From Acidobacteriota bacterium (GTDB taxonomy: Bacteria; Acidobacteriota; Terriglobia; Terriglobales; Acidobacteriaceae): 64,000 nt of DNA. The notes under the pieces were generated by a model that made no database searches, was not told the DNA's origin, and worked only from the letters and a program-made list of their open reading frames with translations. The position numbers were made by a program, and so were the translations under genes. Below, one piece after another: positions 28,092 through 37,517 of this stretch; the stretch's first letter is position 1; each line of letters begins with the position of its first letter. The stretch lies in contig JAKAXU010000011.1 in assembly GCA_021816455.1 (NCBI GenBank), positions 19,632 through 83,631 on the forward strand, in the 5' to 3' direction.

Positions 28092-30278
28092 TCAGGGCTG
28101 CTTGTCGGCTCCGCCGATTACGCTGTCCTGTTTCGCCAGGCGTGTGCGCGCGCTCTCGAGCTTCTTTTGGACTTTGGCTACTTCGGTGGCATCGACATCG
28201 GCGGGAGCGGATTTGCTGAACTCCTGGAGGGAAATCTCCCACTGCGAGGCGGCGAGGCGAATCCTTCCGGTCTTCTCATAGAGGTCTCCGAGGTGATCGT
28301 GTACGGTCGGGTCGGTCGAGGTGCGCTCGACGGCCTGGCGCAGATACTCTTCGGCCGGTTCGTAGTCCCCGAGCTTGAAGTAAACCCAGCCCAGGGAGTC
28401 TAGGTAGGCGCCATTCATCGGTTCCAGATCGACGGCCTTGCGGATGTACTTCAGCGCATCGGTATACCGGCTGGTCTTGTCGGCGAGCATGAAGCCGAGA
28501 TTGTTCAGCGTGATGGCGTTGTTGGGATCGATGTCGAGCACTTTGCGAAAATCCTGCTCGGCCTGGTCGATGTGTTTTTCCTGCTCGGCGATGGAGCCTT
28601 GCTGGAAGAGTACATTCGCCTTGTCTTCCTTTTTGGTGGCCAGGGAAGCAGCTTTTTCGAGAGCCTGTTCGGCTTCCTTCCAGTGGCGCTGGCGCGCTTC
28701 GATTTGAGATATCTGCAGATAGACATCGAGGTCTGCGCTGGTGCCGTTCAGCAGGCTGCGCGCGATGGAGATGCCTTCGTCGAGCTTGCCGGTGTCGCTG
28801 AGTTGCCAGGCGAGCAGAAGCTTCAGATCGCGATCGTTGGGATTGGCGGCGACGGCCTTGCGACAGACGGCGGTCGCTTCATCGAACATCTTGGCGTCGC
28901 GATAGGTATCCACCTGGCCCTGATAGCCGCGTTTGGCAAAGTCACCGCCCATGTCGATGAGCTTCTGATAGGTGGCGATGGCCTCCGTGGTCTTGTTGTC
29001 CTCGTGGTAGACGGCTGCGAGGCGTTCGAGGAAGATGCTGCGGTTGGCTTTTTCATCCTGCGTGTAAGCGCCGTTGGCATGGCTGGTGACGTCGAGCATC
29101 TGCTTGTAGGCGGCGATGGATTCGTCGTAGCGTCCAAGCACGTCGAGCAGCAGCCCTTCGTTGTATCCAGCCTCGAGCGAGGTTGGATCCTTGGCCAGCG
29201 CGGCACGGGCTGTGGCGAGCGCGTCTGTGTACTTGCCCATGCGACGCTGAATCTCACAGATGCGGTTGAGAGTGTTGACGTCCTGAGGGTCGGCTTTCTG
29301 GAGGATCTGATATTGCTTGAGCGCGGCGTCGAGTTGGTTGTCAGCGAGCAAGGCCTGGGCCAGAGAACGTGTGATGCTGACGTTCTCGGGGTCCATCTCG
29401 GCGGCGCTCTGATAGGCCTGGACGGCTTTGGCGGGCTGTTTCAACTGCTCGTAGGTGGCTCCCAGGGCGAACTCCATCTGGGGCGAGCGTTGGTCCTCGG
29501 GAACCGAAGCCAGCAGGTCGGCTGAGCGCTGGAGATCGCCGTCCTGCGCGTAGAGCCGAGCCAGGCTCATGACGACATCTTCGGACTCGGGTTCGAGAGA
29601 ACGTGCGATCTGAAACTCGGATTCAGCTTTCGCGCTGTCATGTTTGACGCTGTACAACTGTCCGAGCAGAAGATGGTTTTCGACGTTGTTCGGCTCGAGG
29701 GCAACGATCTTCAGGTACTCGGCGATGGCCAGATCGACCATCTGGACGGTTGGCGCAATCTGGGAGGGCGAGTTAGTCTGCTGGCCAAGCGAACGCAGAT
29801 AGATGCTTCCTAGCACTTTGTGAGCGTCGAGATTATCGGGGTCTTTCTTGACGATAGCCTTGGCGGTTTCGACGGCCTCGCGAATGCGACCGGTGCGGAA
29901 GTAGAGTTCCGCCAGTTGCGCTGCCAGTTCCGGCGACTGCGGATCGGCGTCGAGTGCCAGCTTGAATTCTTCCTCGGCGCGCGTTGCGTAGTCCTGTCGG
30001 CCGTAGTCGGTCGCCATTTGCTCATAGGTGTGCGCGAGGGCGGCGTGATAGTAGGCCGAGGCGCGATCGGGAAGCGTCGGCTGAGAAGTGGAGGCCGACG
30101 GCGCGGATGTCTTCGACGCTGTGGTAGCCAGAGCGGATGTCGGGGCAGCGGCCGACGCGGGAGCCGGAACGGCGGAATGGCTCTGCGATTGCGCCATGGT
30201 GAGCAGCCCGGTCGTGGTCAACACGCCGAGTGCGAGAGCGCGCAGACTGCGCGAAATTTTGCTGCTGGCTTGATTCAT
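28092..30278 (-). CDS. Exported TPR-repeat protein (728 residues)
   Basis: A long tetratricopeptide protein, about 12 repeats from residue 75 to 705. An export signal (about 12-32, LRALALGVLTTTGLLTMAQS) and an Ala/Ser/Thr/Pro-rich linker (33-72) come first. Repeats end in the usual A-L-x-x-D-P-x-x; for example ALDADPQSPELAAQLAELYF, ALEPNNVENHLLLGQLY and LDIDPNNAITLNNLGFML. TPR arrays hold protein partners. It probably works in the periplasm or at the outer membrane. The start is chosen at 30278 (GGGGA five bases upstream); 30284 is also possible. Confidence 0.82.
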   Translation of the reverse strand: MNQASSKISRSLRALALGVLTTTGLLTMAQSQSHSAVPAPASAAAPTSALATTASKTSAPSASTSQPTLPDRASAYYHAALAHTYEQMATDYGRQDYATRAEEEFKLALDADPQSPELAAQLAELYFRTGRIREAVETAKAIVKKDPDNLDAHKVLGSIYLRSLGQQTNSPSQIAPTVQMVDLAIAEYLKIVALEPNNVENHLLLGQLYSVKHDSAKAESEFQIARSLEPESEDVVMSLARLYAQDGDLQRSADLLASVPEDQRSPQMEFALGATYEQLKQPAKAVQAYQSAAEMDPENVSITRSLAQALLADNQLDAALKQYQILQKADPQDVNTLNRICEIQRRMGKYTDALATARAALAKDPTSLEAGYNEGLLLDVLGRYDESIAAYKQMLDVTSHANGAYTQDEKANRSIFLERLAAVYHEDNKTTEAIATYQKLIDMGGDFAKRGYQGQVDTYRDAKMFDEATAVCRKAVAANPNDRDLKLLLAWQLSDTGKLDEGISIARSLLNGTSADLDVYLQISQIEARQRHWKEAEQALEKAASLATKKEDKANVLFQQGSIAEQEKHIDQAEQDFRKVLDIDPNNAITLNNLGFMLADKTSRYTDALKYIRKAVDLEPMNGAYLDSLGWVYFKLGDYEPAEEYLRQAVERTSTDPTVHDHLGDLYEKTGRIRLAASQWEISLQEFSKSAPADVDATEVAKVQKKLESARTRLAKQDSVIGGADKQP

Positions 30279-30417
30279 TGGCATCCCCAGGCGAGCCGTT
30301 TTTCCGGGTAGCGACCGCGCGGCGGCTACTATGCAGGAGGCACGGCGCGCCTCATCCTCTATTATTGGACGATTGTACCCTTCCGGAGTCTCATTGTCTG
30401 GACATCGGTCGCGAGTT

Positions 30418-32025
30418 TCAGTGTCGAAAATGGCGTAAACCAGTGAAGACCATCGCGACGCCGAGCCGATCAGCGGCGGCAATGACCTCGGCGTCTCGCA
30501 CGGATCCTCCGGGTTGGATGATGGCGGTTGCGCCTGCCTGGACCACCACTTCCAGTCCGTCGGGGAATGGGAAGAAGGCATCGGAGGCGGCGACGCAGCC
30601 GGTCAGCGGCAGCACGGCCTTCATTGCGCCGAAGCGCGCCGCATCGACCCGACTCATCTGTCCGGCGCCGACTCCGATGGTCTGTCCGTTGCGCGCGTAG
30701 ACGATAGCGTTGGACTTGACGTGCTTGCAAACGCGCCAGGCGAAGAGCAGGGCGGTCGTCTCGTCGTCGGTGGGGATGCGTCGGGTGACGACCTTCAGAT
30801 CCTCGGCGCGGACCTGGCCGGTGTCGGCGTCCTGGGCCAGCAGTCCGCCGGAGACCTGCCGAACAGCAAATCCGGGGGCTGCCGGAGCGACGCGCAGCAG
30901 GCGCAGATTCTTCTTCGCTGCAAAGACGGCAAGGGCATCCGAGGTGAAATCGGGAGCTGCGATGGCTTCGGTGAAGAGCTTTGCGATCTCGGCCGCTGCT
31001 TCGGCGTCGACGGTTCGGTTGACGCCAATCACTCCGCCAAAGGCACTGACGGGATCGGTGGCGAGAGCTTTCTCGTAGGCTTCGCGGACCGACGAGCCGG
31101 TGGCAGCGCCGCAGGGGTTGGTGTGCTTGATGATGGCCACAGCAGGCTCGGGAAATTCCCTGGCAAGCGACCAGCAGGCATCAAGGTCCACAAGATTGTT
31201 GAAGCTCAACTCCTTGCCTTGTAGCTGCTGGCCTCCGGCGACGCCGGTCATTGAGCCGTCTGCGTAGAGAGCTGCGCGCTGGTGCGGATTTTCCCCGTAG
31301 CGCAGCGGAAGGGCAAGCGGCATGTGAATGTGCAGCGCCTGGGGAAACGCGGTGGGGTCGGTTTGCACAAGGGAGTCGGCAGCACCTGCCTCGGGGATCC
31401 GCTCCAGCGTCGCGGCGATGGCGGAGTCATAGGCGGCGGTGGTGGCGAAGGCTTTCTTCGCCAGTGTCCAGCGCGTGGCCAGGCTGAGGCTACCATGGTT
31501 CCTGCGCAGTTCCTCGCCGAGCGATGCGTAATCGCCGATCTCGGTCACGATGGCCACGTCGCGAAAGTTCTTCGCCGCCGAGCGCACCATGGAAGGACCA
31601 CCGATGTCGATGTTTTCGATCAGATGGCCGAAGCGAACCCCGGGCGTCTGTGCAGTTTTTTCGAAGGCGTAGAGGTTGACGACGACCAAATCTATCGGCT
31701 CGATGCCGTGCTCGCGGACGGCAGCCTCATGCTCTGCGTTTCCGCGAATGTAGAGCAGGCCGCCGTGAACGCGGGGATGGAGCGTTTTGACGCGCCCGTC
31801 GAGCATCTCCGGGAATCCGGTCAGATCACTGATATCTTTGACGGCGAGACCGGCTTCGCGGAGCGCGCGCGCCGTGCCACCGGTGGAGATAAGCTCGACG
31901 TCGAGTTCGGCCAGCAGGCGTGCAAACTCGACGAGTCCGGATTTGTCGGTCACGCTGAGCAGCGCGCGGCGAATTGTACGTAGATCATGTTGGGGCGGAT
32001 TCTGAGACGACGGAATCTGATGCAA
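30418..32025 (-). CDS. purH: Bifunctional AICAR transformylase / IMP cyclohydrolase
   Basis: Catalyses the last two steps of IMP synthesis. The 535-residue product has [20 protein letters not shown], then [14 protein letters not shown] and [28 protein letters not shown] of the N-terminal MGS-like cyclohydrolase half. The transformylase half has [24 protein letters not shown] (the Lys-His catalytic pair) and [12 protein letters not shown]. The start is a TTG at 32025, with AGGAGG eight bases upstream. Before this point the open frame (to 32097) has no family similarity. It is a lone gene; no other purine gene adjoins. Confidence 0.95.
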   Translation of the reverse strand: MHQIPSSQNPPQHDLRTIRRALLSVTDKSGLVEFARLLAELDVELISTGGTARALREAGLAVKDISDLTGFPEMLDGRVKTLHPRVHGGLLYIRGNAEHEAAVREHGIEPIDLVVVNLYAFEKTAQTPGVRFGHLIENIDIGGPSMVRSAAKNFRDVAIVTEIGDYASLGEELRRNHGSLSLATRWTLAKKAFATTAAYDSAIAATLERIPEAGAADSLVQTDPTAFPQALHIHMPLALPLRYGENPHQRAALYADGSMTGVAGGQQLQGKELSFNNLVDLDACWSLAREFPEPAVAIIKHTNPCGAATGSSVREAYEKALATDPVSAFGGVIGVNRTVDAEAAAEIAKLFTEAIAAPDFTSDALAVFAAKKNLRLLRVAPAAPGFAVRQVSGGLLAQDADTGQVRAEDLKVVTRRIPTDDETTALLFAWRVCKHVKSNAIVYARNGQTIGVGAGQMSRVDAARFGAMKAVLPLTGCVAASDAFFPFPDGLEVVVQAGATAIIQPGGSVRDAEVIAAADRLGVAMVFTGLRHFRH

Positions 32026-32033
32026 CCTGGCAT

Positions 32034-32039
32034 CCTCCT
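32034..32039 (-). promoter_or_regulatory. Ribosome binding site that fixes the purH TTG start
   Basis: AGGAGG on the minus strand, eight bases before the TTG at 32025; there is no ATG in this stretch of the frame. Confidence 0.8.
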
Positions 32040-32164
32040 GATTTTTGCGCAGAGCAGCGCGGTAGGTCGGCGAAAGCCGCCTCTCTTCAGGGTACAACCT
32101 GAGCGCAGCCCAAATGCGAAGGGCGCACTTTGCCAGTTCACGCCCGGCCCACTACAGTGGAGAT

Positions 32165-33046
32165 ATGGACGGGGACTCCAGCGAACATATTCATCCGAGA
32201 CAGTCGGCCGAGATTTTGCCTCCGGAAGAGCGGAGCTTGGAAGACCGCCTGCCGCCGCACCAGAAGGAGCAGTTGCGCGCCGTGCGCGCGCGGGAGTTTC
32301 GGGGTGGGCGCGGAGTGCGTTCGTGGGCGTGGGCACCAGCCACTTATCTGCTGGTGGGCTTGAACTCGCTAGTTTTTCTGGCAATGTTGGTCGCGCATGT
32401 GAGCTTCGTCAGTCCTACGGCTGCCCAACTGATGCACTGGGGTGCGAACAATCCGCAGGCCGTGCTGGTCGATGGGCAGTGGTGGCGGATTGTGACGGCG
32501 ATGTTTGTCCACGTCGGCATCTGGCATCTGGCTTCGAATATGTGGTGTCTGTGGAATCTGGGTTTACTGGGTGAGCCGCTGCTGGGACCGTGGGGCGTCT
32601 TCTGCGCTTATCTTCTCTCGGGAGCGGCGGGGAATCTGCTTTCGATGGGCGTGAGTCAGGCGTTTCACAGTCTGGATTCGGTTGGCGTGGGCGCATCGGG
32701 AGCGGTCTTTGGCCTGGCAGGCGTGCTGATTATTCTGCTCAAGTCGCCACGGCTGCCGATGCCGCCGCGGGAGTTGGCCAGTCTGCGTCGCTACGTGATC
32801 TACTTTGCGGCGATTAACTTCGTGATCGGCTTCGGCTCGATGGTGGTGCCGGTCGGTGTGCGCATCGACAACATGGCCCACCTGGGAGGGTTTTTGGGAG
32901 GGATACTCTTTGCGTTGCCGCTGGTGCCGCAGCTTGGCTCGCCGCGGCCGCAGTTTCTGGCGCGTCGGCGCTTCGCTGTGGCCATGGTTTGCGGGGTGCT
33001 GGTTCTCTTCGGGTTCTATCTCAGCACGGTTGGAATTGTGCGCTAG
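32165..33046 (+). CDS. Rhomboid-family intramembrane serine protease
   Basis: A 293-residue membrane protein. A hydrophilic N-terminus (about 1-55) precedes seven hydrophobic segments. HVGIWHLASNMWCLW holds the histidine/asparagine block of the rhomboid core (H-x-x-x-N). GVGASGAVFGLAG contains the nucleophile serine in GASG, and NMAHLGGFLGG the catalytic histidine. It cuts membrane proteins within or near the bilayer; the substrate is unknown. It converges on the XRE gene with ten bases between stops. Confidence 0.9.
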   Translation: MDGDSSEHIHPRQSAEILPPEERSLEDRLPPHQKEQLRAVRAREFRGGRGVRSWAWAPATYLLVGLNSLVFLAMLVAHVSFVSPTAAQLMHWGANNPQAVLVDGQWWRIVTAMFVHVGIWHLASNMWCLWNLGLLGEPLLGPWGVFCAYLLSGAAGNLLSMGVSQAFHSLDSVGVGASGAVFGLAGVLIILLKSPRLPMPPRELASLRRYVIYFAAINFVIGFGSMVVPVGVRIDNMAHLGGFLGGILFALPLVPQLGSPRPQFLARRRFAVAMVCGVLVLFGFYLSTVGIVR

Positions 33047-33056
33047 TGCAGGCCGG

Positions 33057-33404
33057 TCAGCGCGACGCGGTCGAGGCGAACTTCTTCACCATCGCCAGCA
33101 GCAGTTTACGGTCGCTGTCCGTGAGGTTCATCGAATAGCGGCGAATCTGATTCATAAAACGCACTTCGTCCTCGTTCAGCTTGGGTGCAGAGAGAGATCG
33201 AGCGAGCTGACCATCGCTGAAGAACTGCGCGACGGGAATGTCCATGGCATCGGCGATCTTGGCCAGCGTATCCAGCGAAGGGACCGTATGTCCGTTCTCA
33301 ACACGCGACAGATAACAGCGCAGCAGCCCGGTTCGTTTTTCGATATCTCCCTGGGACATCCCCTTTTGCTGGCGAAATTCCCGAATTACAGTTCCAATCT
33401 GCAT
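33057..33404 (-). CDS. XRE-family transcriptional regulator
   Basis: A 115-residue DNA-binding protein. The N-terminal helix-turn-helix (about 5-62) reads IREFRQQKGMSQGDIEKRTGLLRCYLSRVENGHTVPSLDTLAKIADAM; the C-terminal about 50 residues are helical and may dimerise. AGAGG lies seven bases before the ATG. A perfect inverted repeat with CACGTG half-sites sits 29 bases upstream, a likely self-operator. Target genes beyond itself are not shown. Confidence 0.9.
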   Translation of the reverse strand: MQIGTVIREFRQQKGMSQGDIEKRTGLLRCYLSRVENGHTVPSLDTLAKIADAMDIPVAQFFSDGQLARSLSAPKLNEDEVRFMNQIRRYSMNLTDSDRKLLLAMVKKFASTASR

Positions 33405-33432
33405 GGATTTTCCTCTGGGTCCCGCTCGAGAT

Positions 33433-33464
33433 ACACGTGAGAATCGAATCTTAGAGTCACGTGT
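33433..33464 (-). promoter_or_regulatory. Inverted repeat ACACGTGA-N16-TCACGTGT, putative operator of the XRE gene
   Basis: Two perfect 8-base arms (33433-33440, 33457-33464), each containing the palindrome CACGTG, centred 24 bases apart. They flank a TAAGAT that could serve as a -10. The arrangement suggests two dimer sites bound on one face of the helix. Confidence 0.55.
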
Positions 33465-33587
33465 GTTGCATTAAGAGTTAACATGCGGGGTGATCCAAGA
33501 CAAGAAAAAATGCATGAAAATCCGAGACGGGAACCATGTCAGGCAGCGCAAAGGAGACTTCGAGCGGAGAAGTTGGAAGACAGTTGT

Positions 33588-34982
33588 CTATGGCCAGAAT
33601 TCGACGGCGCGAACCGACGGCGGGCCGGAGTGGCCATCGATGACCTGGGTTTCAACAACGGCTTCCATATTCATGGACCGCCAGTTGGGTGGCGCATTCT
33701 GCAGAAGCTGCTTGAGGTCACGGGCGTTTGAGATCAGCTCGCCAGCGGCTTCGGTGCCTTCTTCGGAGATTCCGGAGACGAGGATGACTGGCTGGCCGGT
33801 GATCGGGTCACGGAAGCGCGCCACGATCGCGTAGTCCCGGGAGAGTTTCTCGTAGGGCTGGTCCCAGTCGGTGGCCCAGGTGGTGCGCGTCCGGCTCTTG
33901 CGGTCCACAATGAGAGCGGTGCCGTTGGAGGAATCGAAGCCAAAGCGGAGATCCCGCGTCAGACGCATCGCCCAGAGATTGTCGAAAGCACCGATGAGCA
34001 CGACCGGGCCTTCCCGCAACTCGCCGAAGCTTGCTTCGGAGGCCGCGGAGACGCGAAACGGCTTGTGCTGGGCAAGCAGAGGAACCTCGATGCGCGTCAG
34101 AGTGATGACATCGGCAAGGGCAAACAGCCCGGAGAGATGCAGGTGAACGTAGAGCGGATCAGAGGCGACAGTGTGGGGAATGGGCTTGGACCAGTCGTTA
34201 TCGTCGCTGGTGTCTCGGGCCGGCTCGCCCAAGCAGATGGTCACGGTGGAGGTACCCGTCGTCAGCGGCTGCCAGAAATCCTCCACGGTGTGATCGACGG
34301 GAGCCTGAGGACGGGGAGAATGGAACCAGTAACCGGCGATGAGTCCGGCGGCCAGCGCGGCGACGACCATGAGCACGGTGACGACGAGATGGGCCGTGGT
34401 GCCGGAGTAGTGATGGTGGCCTACGCGTACGGGGTGGTGCGCAGGCAACTTCTCCGGAGTATCCGGAGAAGTTTTGGCGCTCAGTTGCAGCCCTGTCGCG
34501 GCTGCGGCGCGATCGGTGCCGACAGCGGCGGGTGAACTCTCTGCCGGCCACACAAACTGCGGGAGATAGGCTCCAGTGGGAAGTTCGATGCGCAGCTCGT
34601 CAACGTGCTCCGGATCGTAGTAATACTGGGCCAGGCGCTTGCGAATTTCACCGGCCGTCACGCGTACGACCGGATCGGCGTTGGCATCGTAATCCGGCGC
34701 GCGGCCAAAGACCTCAATGCCGATCAGCCGCTCCTTAAGATGTTCTGCGTTGCCGCCCAGCGTCTGTTCGACGACAAATCGAAGCAGTCCGGGGTAGCGC
34801 TTGCTTTGCGCGAAGAGAGGATGGGAGAGAATTCTGTCAAGCTGCTCGTGAACCGCGGAACGCTCGGCCTCGTTCTGCGGCACAAAAGCTTCGCCTGCAC
34901 CGTGAGGCGGAAGAACGAGAGCACGGGGTTGGGTAGCCCTGGCTTTATCGCCCTTTGATTTGGGAACGGTCGGCAAAGGCAT
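33588..34982 (-). CDS. Membrane-anchored regulator with the acidobacterial RFVVE N-terminal domain
   Basis: A 464-residue protein. The N-terminal cytoplasmic domain (about 40-140) carries the chain found in many acidobacterial signalling proteins: YPGLLRFVVEQTLGG, LKERLIGIEVFGRAPDYD, DPVVRVTAGEIRKRLAQYY and IELPTGAYLPQF. The pattern resembles the winged-helix-like head seen before adenylate-cyclase or TPR parts in this phylum. One membrane segment follows (about 198-222, AHLVVTVLMVVAALAAGLIAGYWF). The outer part (223-464) has no family I recognise; it contains TVTICLGEPARD and VVLIGAFDNLWAM. It is likely a sensor or regulator; no target is shown. Confidence 0.65.
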   Translation of the reverse strand: MPLPTVPKSKGDKARATQPRALVLPPHGAGEAFVPQNEAERSAVHEQLDRILSHPLFAQSKRYPGLLRFVVEQTLGGNAEHLKERLIGIEVFGRAPDYDANADPVVRVTAGEIRKRLAQYYYDPEHVDELRIELPTGAYLPQFVWPAESSPAAVGTDRAAAATGLQLSAKTSPDTPEKLPAHHPVRVGHHHYSGTTAHLVVTVLMVVAALAAGLIAGYWFHSPRPQAPVDHTVEDFWQPLTTGTSTVTICLGEPARDTSDDNDWSKPIPHTVASDPLYVHLHLSGLFALADVITLTRIEVPLLAQHKPFRVSAASEASFGELREGPVVLIGAFDNLWAMRLTRDLRFGFDSSNGTALIVDRKSRTRTTWATDWDQPYEKLSRDYAIVARFRDPITGQPVILVSGISEEGTEAAGELISNARDLKQLLQNAPPNWRSMNMEAVVETQVIDGHSGPPSVRAVEFWP

Positions 34983-34995
34983 TTATCTCTTGCCA

Positions 34996-35142
34996 ACGTA
35001 TGATACGTGCGTCCCGAGTGTTTGTCTATGCAAAGATGCAAAAATCGGAGGTCAGGGACAATTACGTCATAATACCCGGAAAACGAAAGATGTTCCGTCA
35101 GATTGGTCGGAGGCTGATGGCTGTATCTGGAGTATGATACGT
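34996..35142. promoter_or_regulatory. Two copies of GTATGATACGT upstream of the membrane regulator gene
   Basis: ACGTATGATACGT (34996-35008) lies 14 bases upstream of the ATG at 34982, and GTATGATACGT recurs at 35132-35142. The motif is nearly palindromic around its central G. It could be a binding site for a regulator. The rest of 34983-35659 (677 bases) contains no gene I can support. Confidence 0.35.
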
Positions 35143-35516
35143 CTGCGATCTACCCGATAGAACTTGTCTAACTCGTTGGAAAAATTAGGATTGACATGTA
35201 CTTCGCCGTGATCTCCGCGGTGAAGGGAGCAGGATCGTCCATCCGGACCCAAGCAATTTCAGTATCCGGAAGGGCTAGCCAGAGCGGTCTCCGGCTGGTC
35301 ATTCAGACTGCGGTTGTGCGTTGGCGCAGATGTTGAGGAGCATTTGTGCCGATGCTTGGATGGAATAGAACAAAGCCTGCCATCAGGACGGCTTGCCGCT
35401 TGGGCCTGGAAGACTCAGTTCCAGTCTCAGGCGGTTTTCTTTTGTTCGGCTTCCTCCCTTCTGGTAGCTGCGGTCGCGCGGGAGATTTGGCGTCGGGAGG
35501 CGTCCGCCAGCTCAAT

Positions 35517-35546
35517 TTGCGCTACACGCTGGTTTTTCTGTATATC
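35517..35546 (+). promoter_or_regulatory. Possible promoter of the trehalase gene
   Basis: TTGCGC (35517-35522) and TATATC (35541-35546) are 18 bases apart, upstream of the start at 35660. The match to consensus is partial. Confidence 0.3.
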
Positions 35547-35659
35547 GGAGGGAACGCCGGGTAGCTTCCGGCCTTTTCGGAGCATCTTAGGGTAGAACGA
35601 AGGGAACGCAAGGGATGCGGGTGCGGAGTGGCCTACCCGTGCGGTACACTCCCATTGTT

Positions 35660-37357
35660 ATGAAATCCTTGCAGCTTTTGCCGTCCCGACTTTTGTCGTT
35701 GACCGTCCTGTCTATGCTGATCGCAGTCTCCTCGAACCCGCTCCTAGCCCGCGCAGCGTCGGACACAGCCCCCGATGCCTCACCGGACGCGACGCTCGCC
35801 TACATTCACCGGACGTGGGACACGCTGACGCGTTCGATGACTGATTGCCACTCGTTGGTGGACAGCAAGGTGACGACGCATCCGGTGCTGTATCTGCCGG
35901 CGAATTTCACGCCTCCGGCATCGGTTTTGCAGACTGCCCGGCATTGCGGCGTGACGATCCACATGCTGCCACGGCGGATTGAGAAGCTGGGTGATGTGAT
36001 GCCGGAGGAGATTGGCGAGAACGGGCTGCTTTATCTGCCCAATCCGTACATCGTCCCCGGCGGACGCTTCAATGAGATGTACGGCTGGGACAGCTACTTC
36101 ATCATTCTGGGCTTGATTGCCGACCATCGTGCAACGATGGCACGCAATATGGTGGAGAATTTCTTCTTTGAGATCGAGCACTATGGCGCGACGCTCAACG
36201 CGAATCGTACTTATTATCTGACTCGCTCGCAGGCACCATTTCTGACGTCGATGATCCGAGCCGTCTATGAGGATCCATCTGCCTTTTCCGACAGGGCCGA
36301 GGCGGATGCGTGGCTGGCGCACGCCTACGCAATGGCGGAGAAAGATCACTCGACGTGGATACGACCGGAGCACCGGGCGGGGAATACGGGTCTGACGCGG
36401 TATTACGACTACGGCAGCGGCCCGGTGCCGGAGATGGCTGATGACAGCACGTATTATCCGGACGTCATTCGCTGGCTGCTGGCGCATCCGGGGGAGAATC
36501 ATGGATTTCTGGAGAAGTCGGTTGAGCATCCGGACGCGGCGGAGATTGAACGACTGAAGCAGACCAGTTGCGACATCACGCGCTCGGCAGTCTGCGCCAA
36601 CGCAGTGGTCAACGGCTATCGGCTGACGCGGGATTTCTACGAAGGAGACCGCGCGATGCGTGAGTCGGGCTTCGATCCGAGCTTTCGTTTTGAAGCGTTC
36701 TCTGGAGCGACGCATCATTACGCGCCGGTATGTCTGAACAGCCTGCTTTTCCGGTATGAGGAAGACCTGGCGCACTTTGCGCATCTGCTGGGTAAGCCTC
36801 AGGATGCGCGGCGGTGGACGGAGATGGCCAATCGCCGCCGGATCGACATGAACCGGTTCCTGTGGCGGGCCGACGAGGGAGTCTTTGCCGATTACGATTT
36901 CCTGCACAATCGTCCTTCGCATTACGCCTACATCTCTTGGTTCTATCCGCTGTGGGCCGGGGTGGCGACGCGCGCGCAGGCGAGCAGCATTGTGCAGCAT
37001 CTGAGCGCGGTGGAACGGCCAGGCGGACTATCGATGAGCGCTACCAACACGGGCCTGCAATGGGATGACCCGTTTGGCTGGGCGCCGACCAACTGGGTCG
37101 CGGTCGCGGGGCTGGATGCCGCCGGATACCACGCGGACGCGCTTCGCATTGCGCGAAAGTTCACGCTGACGATCGATAACGGCTTTGCGCGGGATAGGAC
37201 CATTCGGGAAAAGTACAATGTCGTGGCAGGCAACTCCGCCGTACACGTGCGGACCGGTTACAAATCAAATGAGGTTGGTTTCGGGTGGAGCAATGCGGTT
37301 TATCTGAAGATGACCCAGATGCTGAATGCGCAGGCAGCGAAACGCGCGACGGAGTGA
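35660..37357 (+). CDS. treA: Periplasmic trehalase (GH37)
   Basis: Splits alpha,alpha-trehalose to two glucose. The 565-residue (alpha/alpha)6 enzyme has an export signal (about 1-31, LLSLTVLSMLIAVSSNPLLARA). Both GH37 signatures are present: PGGRFNEMYGWDSYF near 135 and QWDDPFGWAPTNWV near 477. The catalytic Asp and Glu regions are otherwise intact (YGSGPVPEM; GYKSNEVGFGW). No ribosome site fits the ATG at 35660 well; an ATG at 35615 (AAGGGA upstream) is an alternative that lengthens the signal's N-region. A DHA2 exporter gene follows after 160 bases. Confidence 0.92.
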   Translation: MKSLQLLPSRLLSLTVLSMLIAVSSNPLLARAASDTAPDASPDATLAYIHRTWDTLTRSMTDCHSLVDSKVTTHPVLYLPANFTPPASVLQTARHCGVTIHMLPRRIEKLGDVMPEEIGENGLLYLPNPYIVPGGRFNEMYGWDSYFIILGLIADHRATMARNMVENFFFEIEHYGATLNANRTYYLTRSQAPFLTSMIRAVYEDPSAFSDRAEADAWLAHAYAMAEKDHSTWIRPEHRAGNTGLTRYYDYGSGPVPEMADDSTYYPDVIRWLLAHPGENHGFLEKSVEHPDAAEIERLKQTSCDITRSAVCANAVVNGYRLTRDFYEGDRAMRESGFDPSFRFEAFSGATHHYAPVCLNSLLFRYEEDLAHFAHLLGKPQDARRWTEMANRRRIDMNRFLWRADEGVFADYDFLHNRPSHYAYISWFYPLWAGVATRAQASSIVQHLSAVERPGGLSMSATNTGLQWDDPFGWAPTNWVAVAGLDAAGYHADALRIARKFTLTIDNGFARDRTIREKYNVVAGNSAVHVRTGYKSNEVGFGWSNAVYLKMTQMLNAQAAKRATE

Positions 37358-37517
37358 GGACGGGGTTGGAATTCCTGCGTCCTGCACGCCGCTTCTGCAT
37401 CTATCGGAGAGAAGCTTTCCATGGAAGGTAGCACGGCGGGAACGGGTATCGGGAGAGCGCCTGGCAGCATGAATTTTCGCAGTCCGCAAGCTAGATTTTC
37501 AGCCGACAGGAGCGTTC

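Noticed and set aside
34983..35659. Small open frames in the gene-free stretch
   Set aside because: Frames at 35067-35252, 35303-35515 and 35314-35595 have no ribosome site or family match and overlap one another on both strands.
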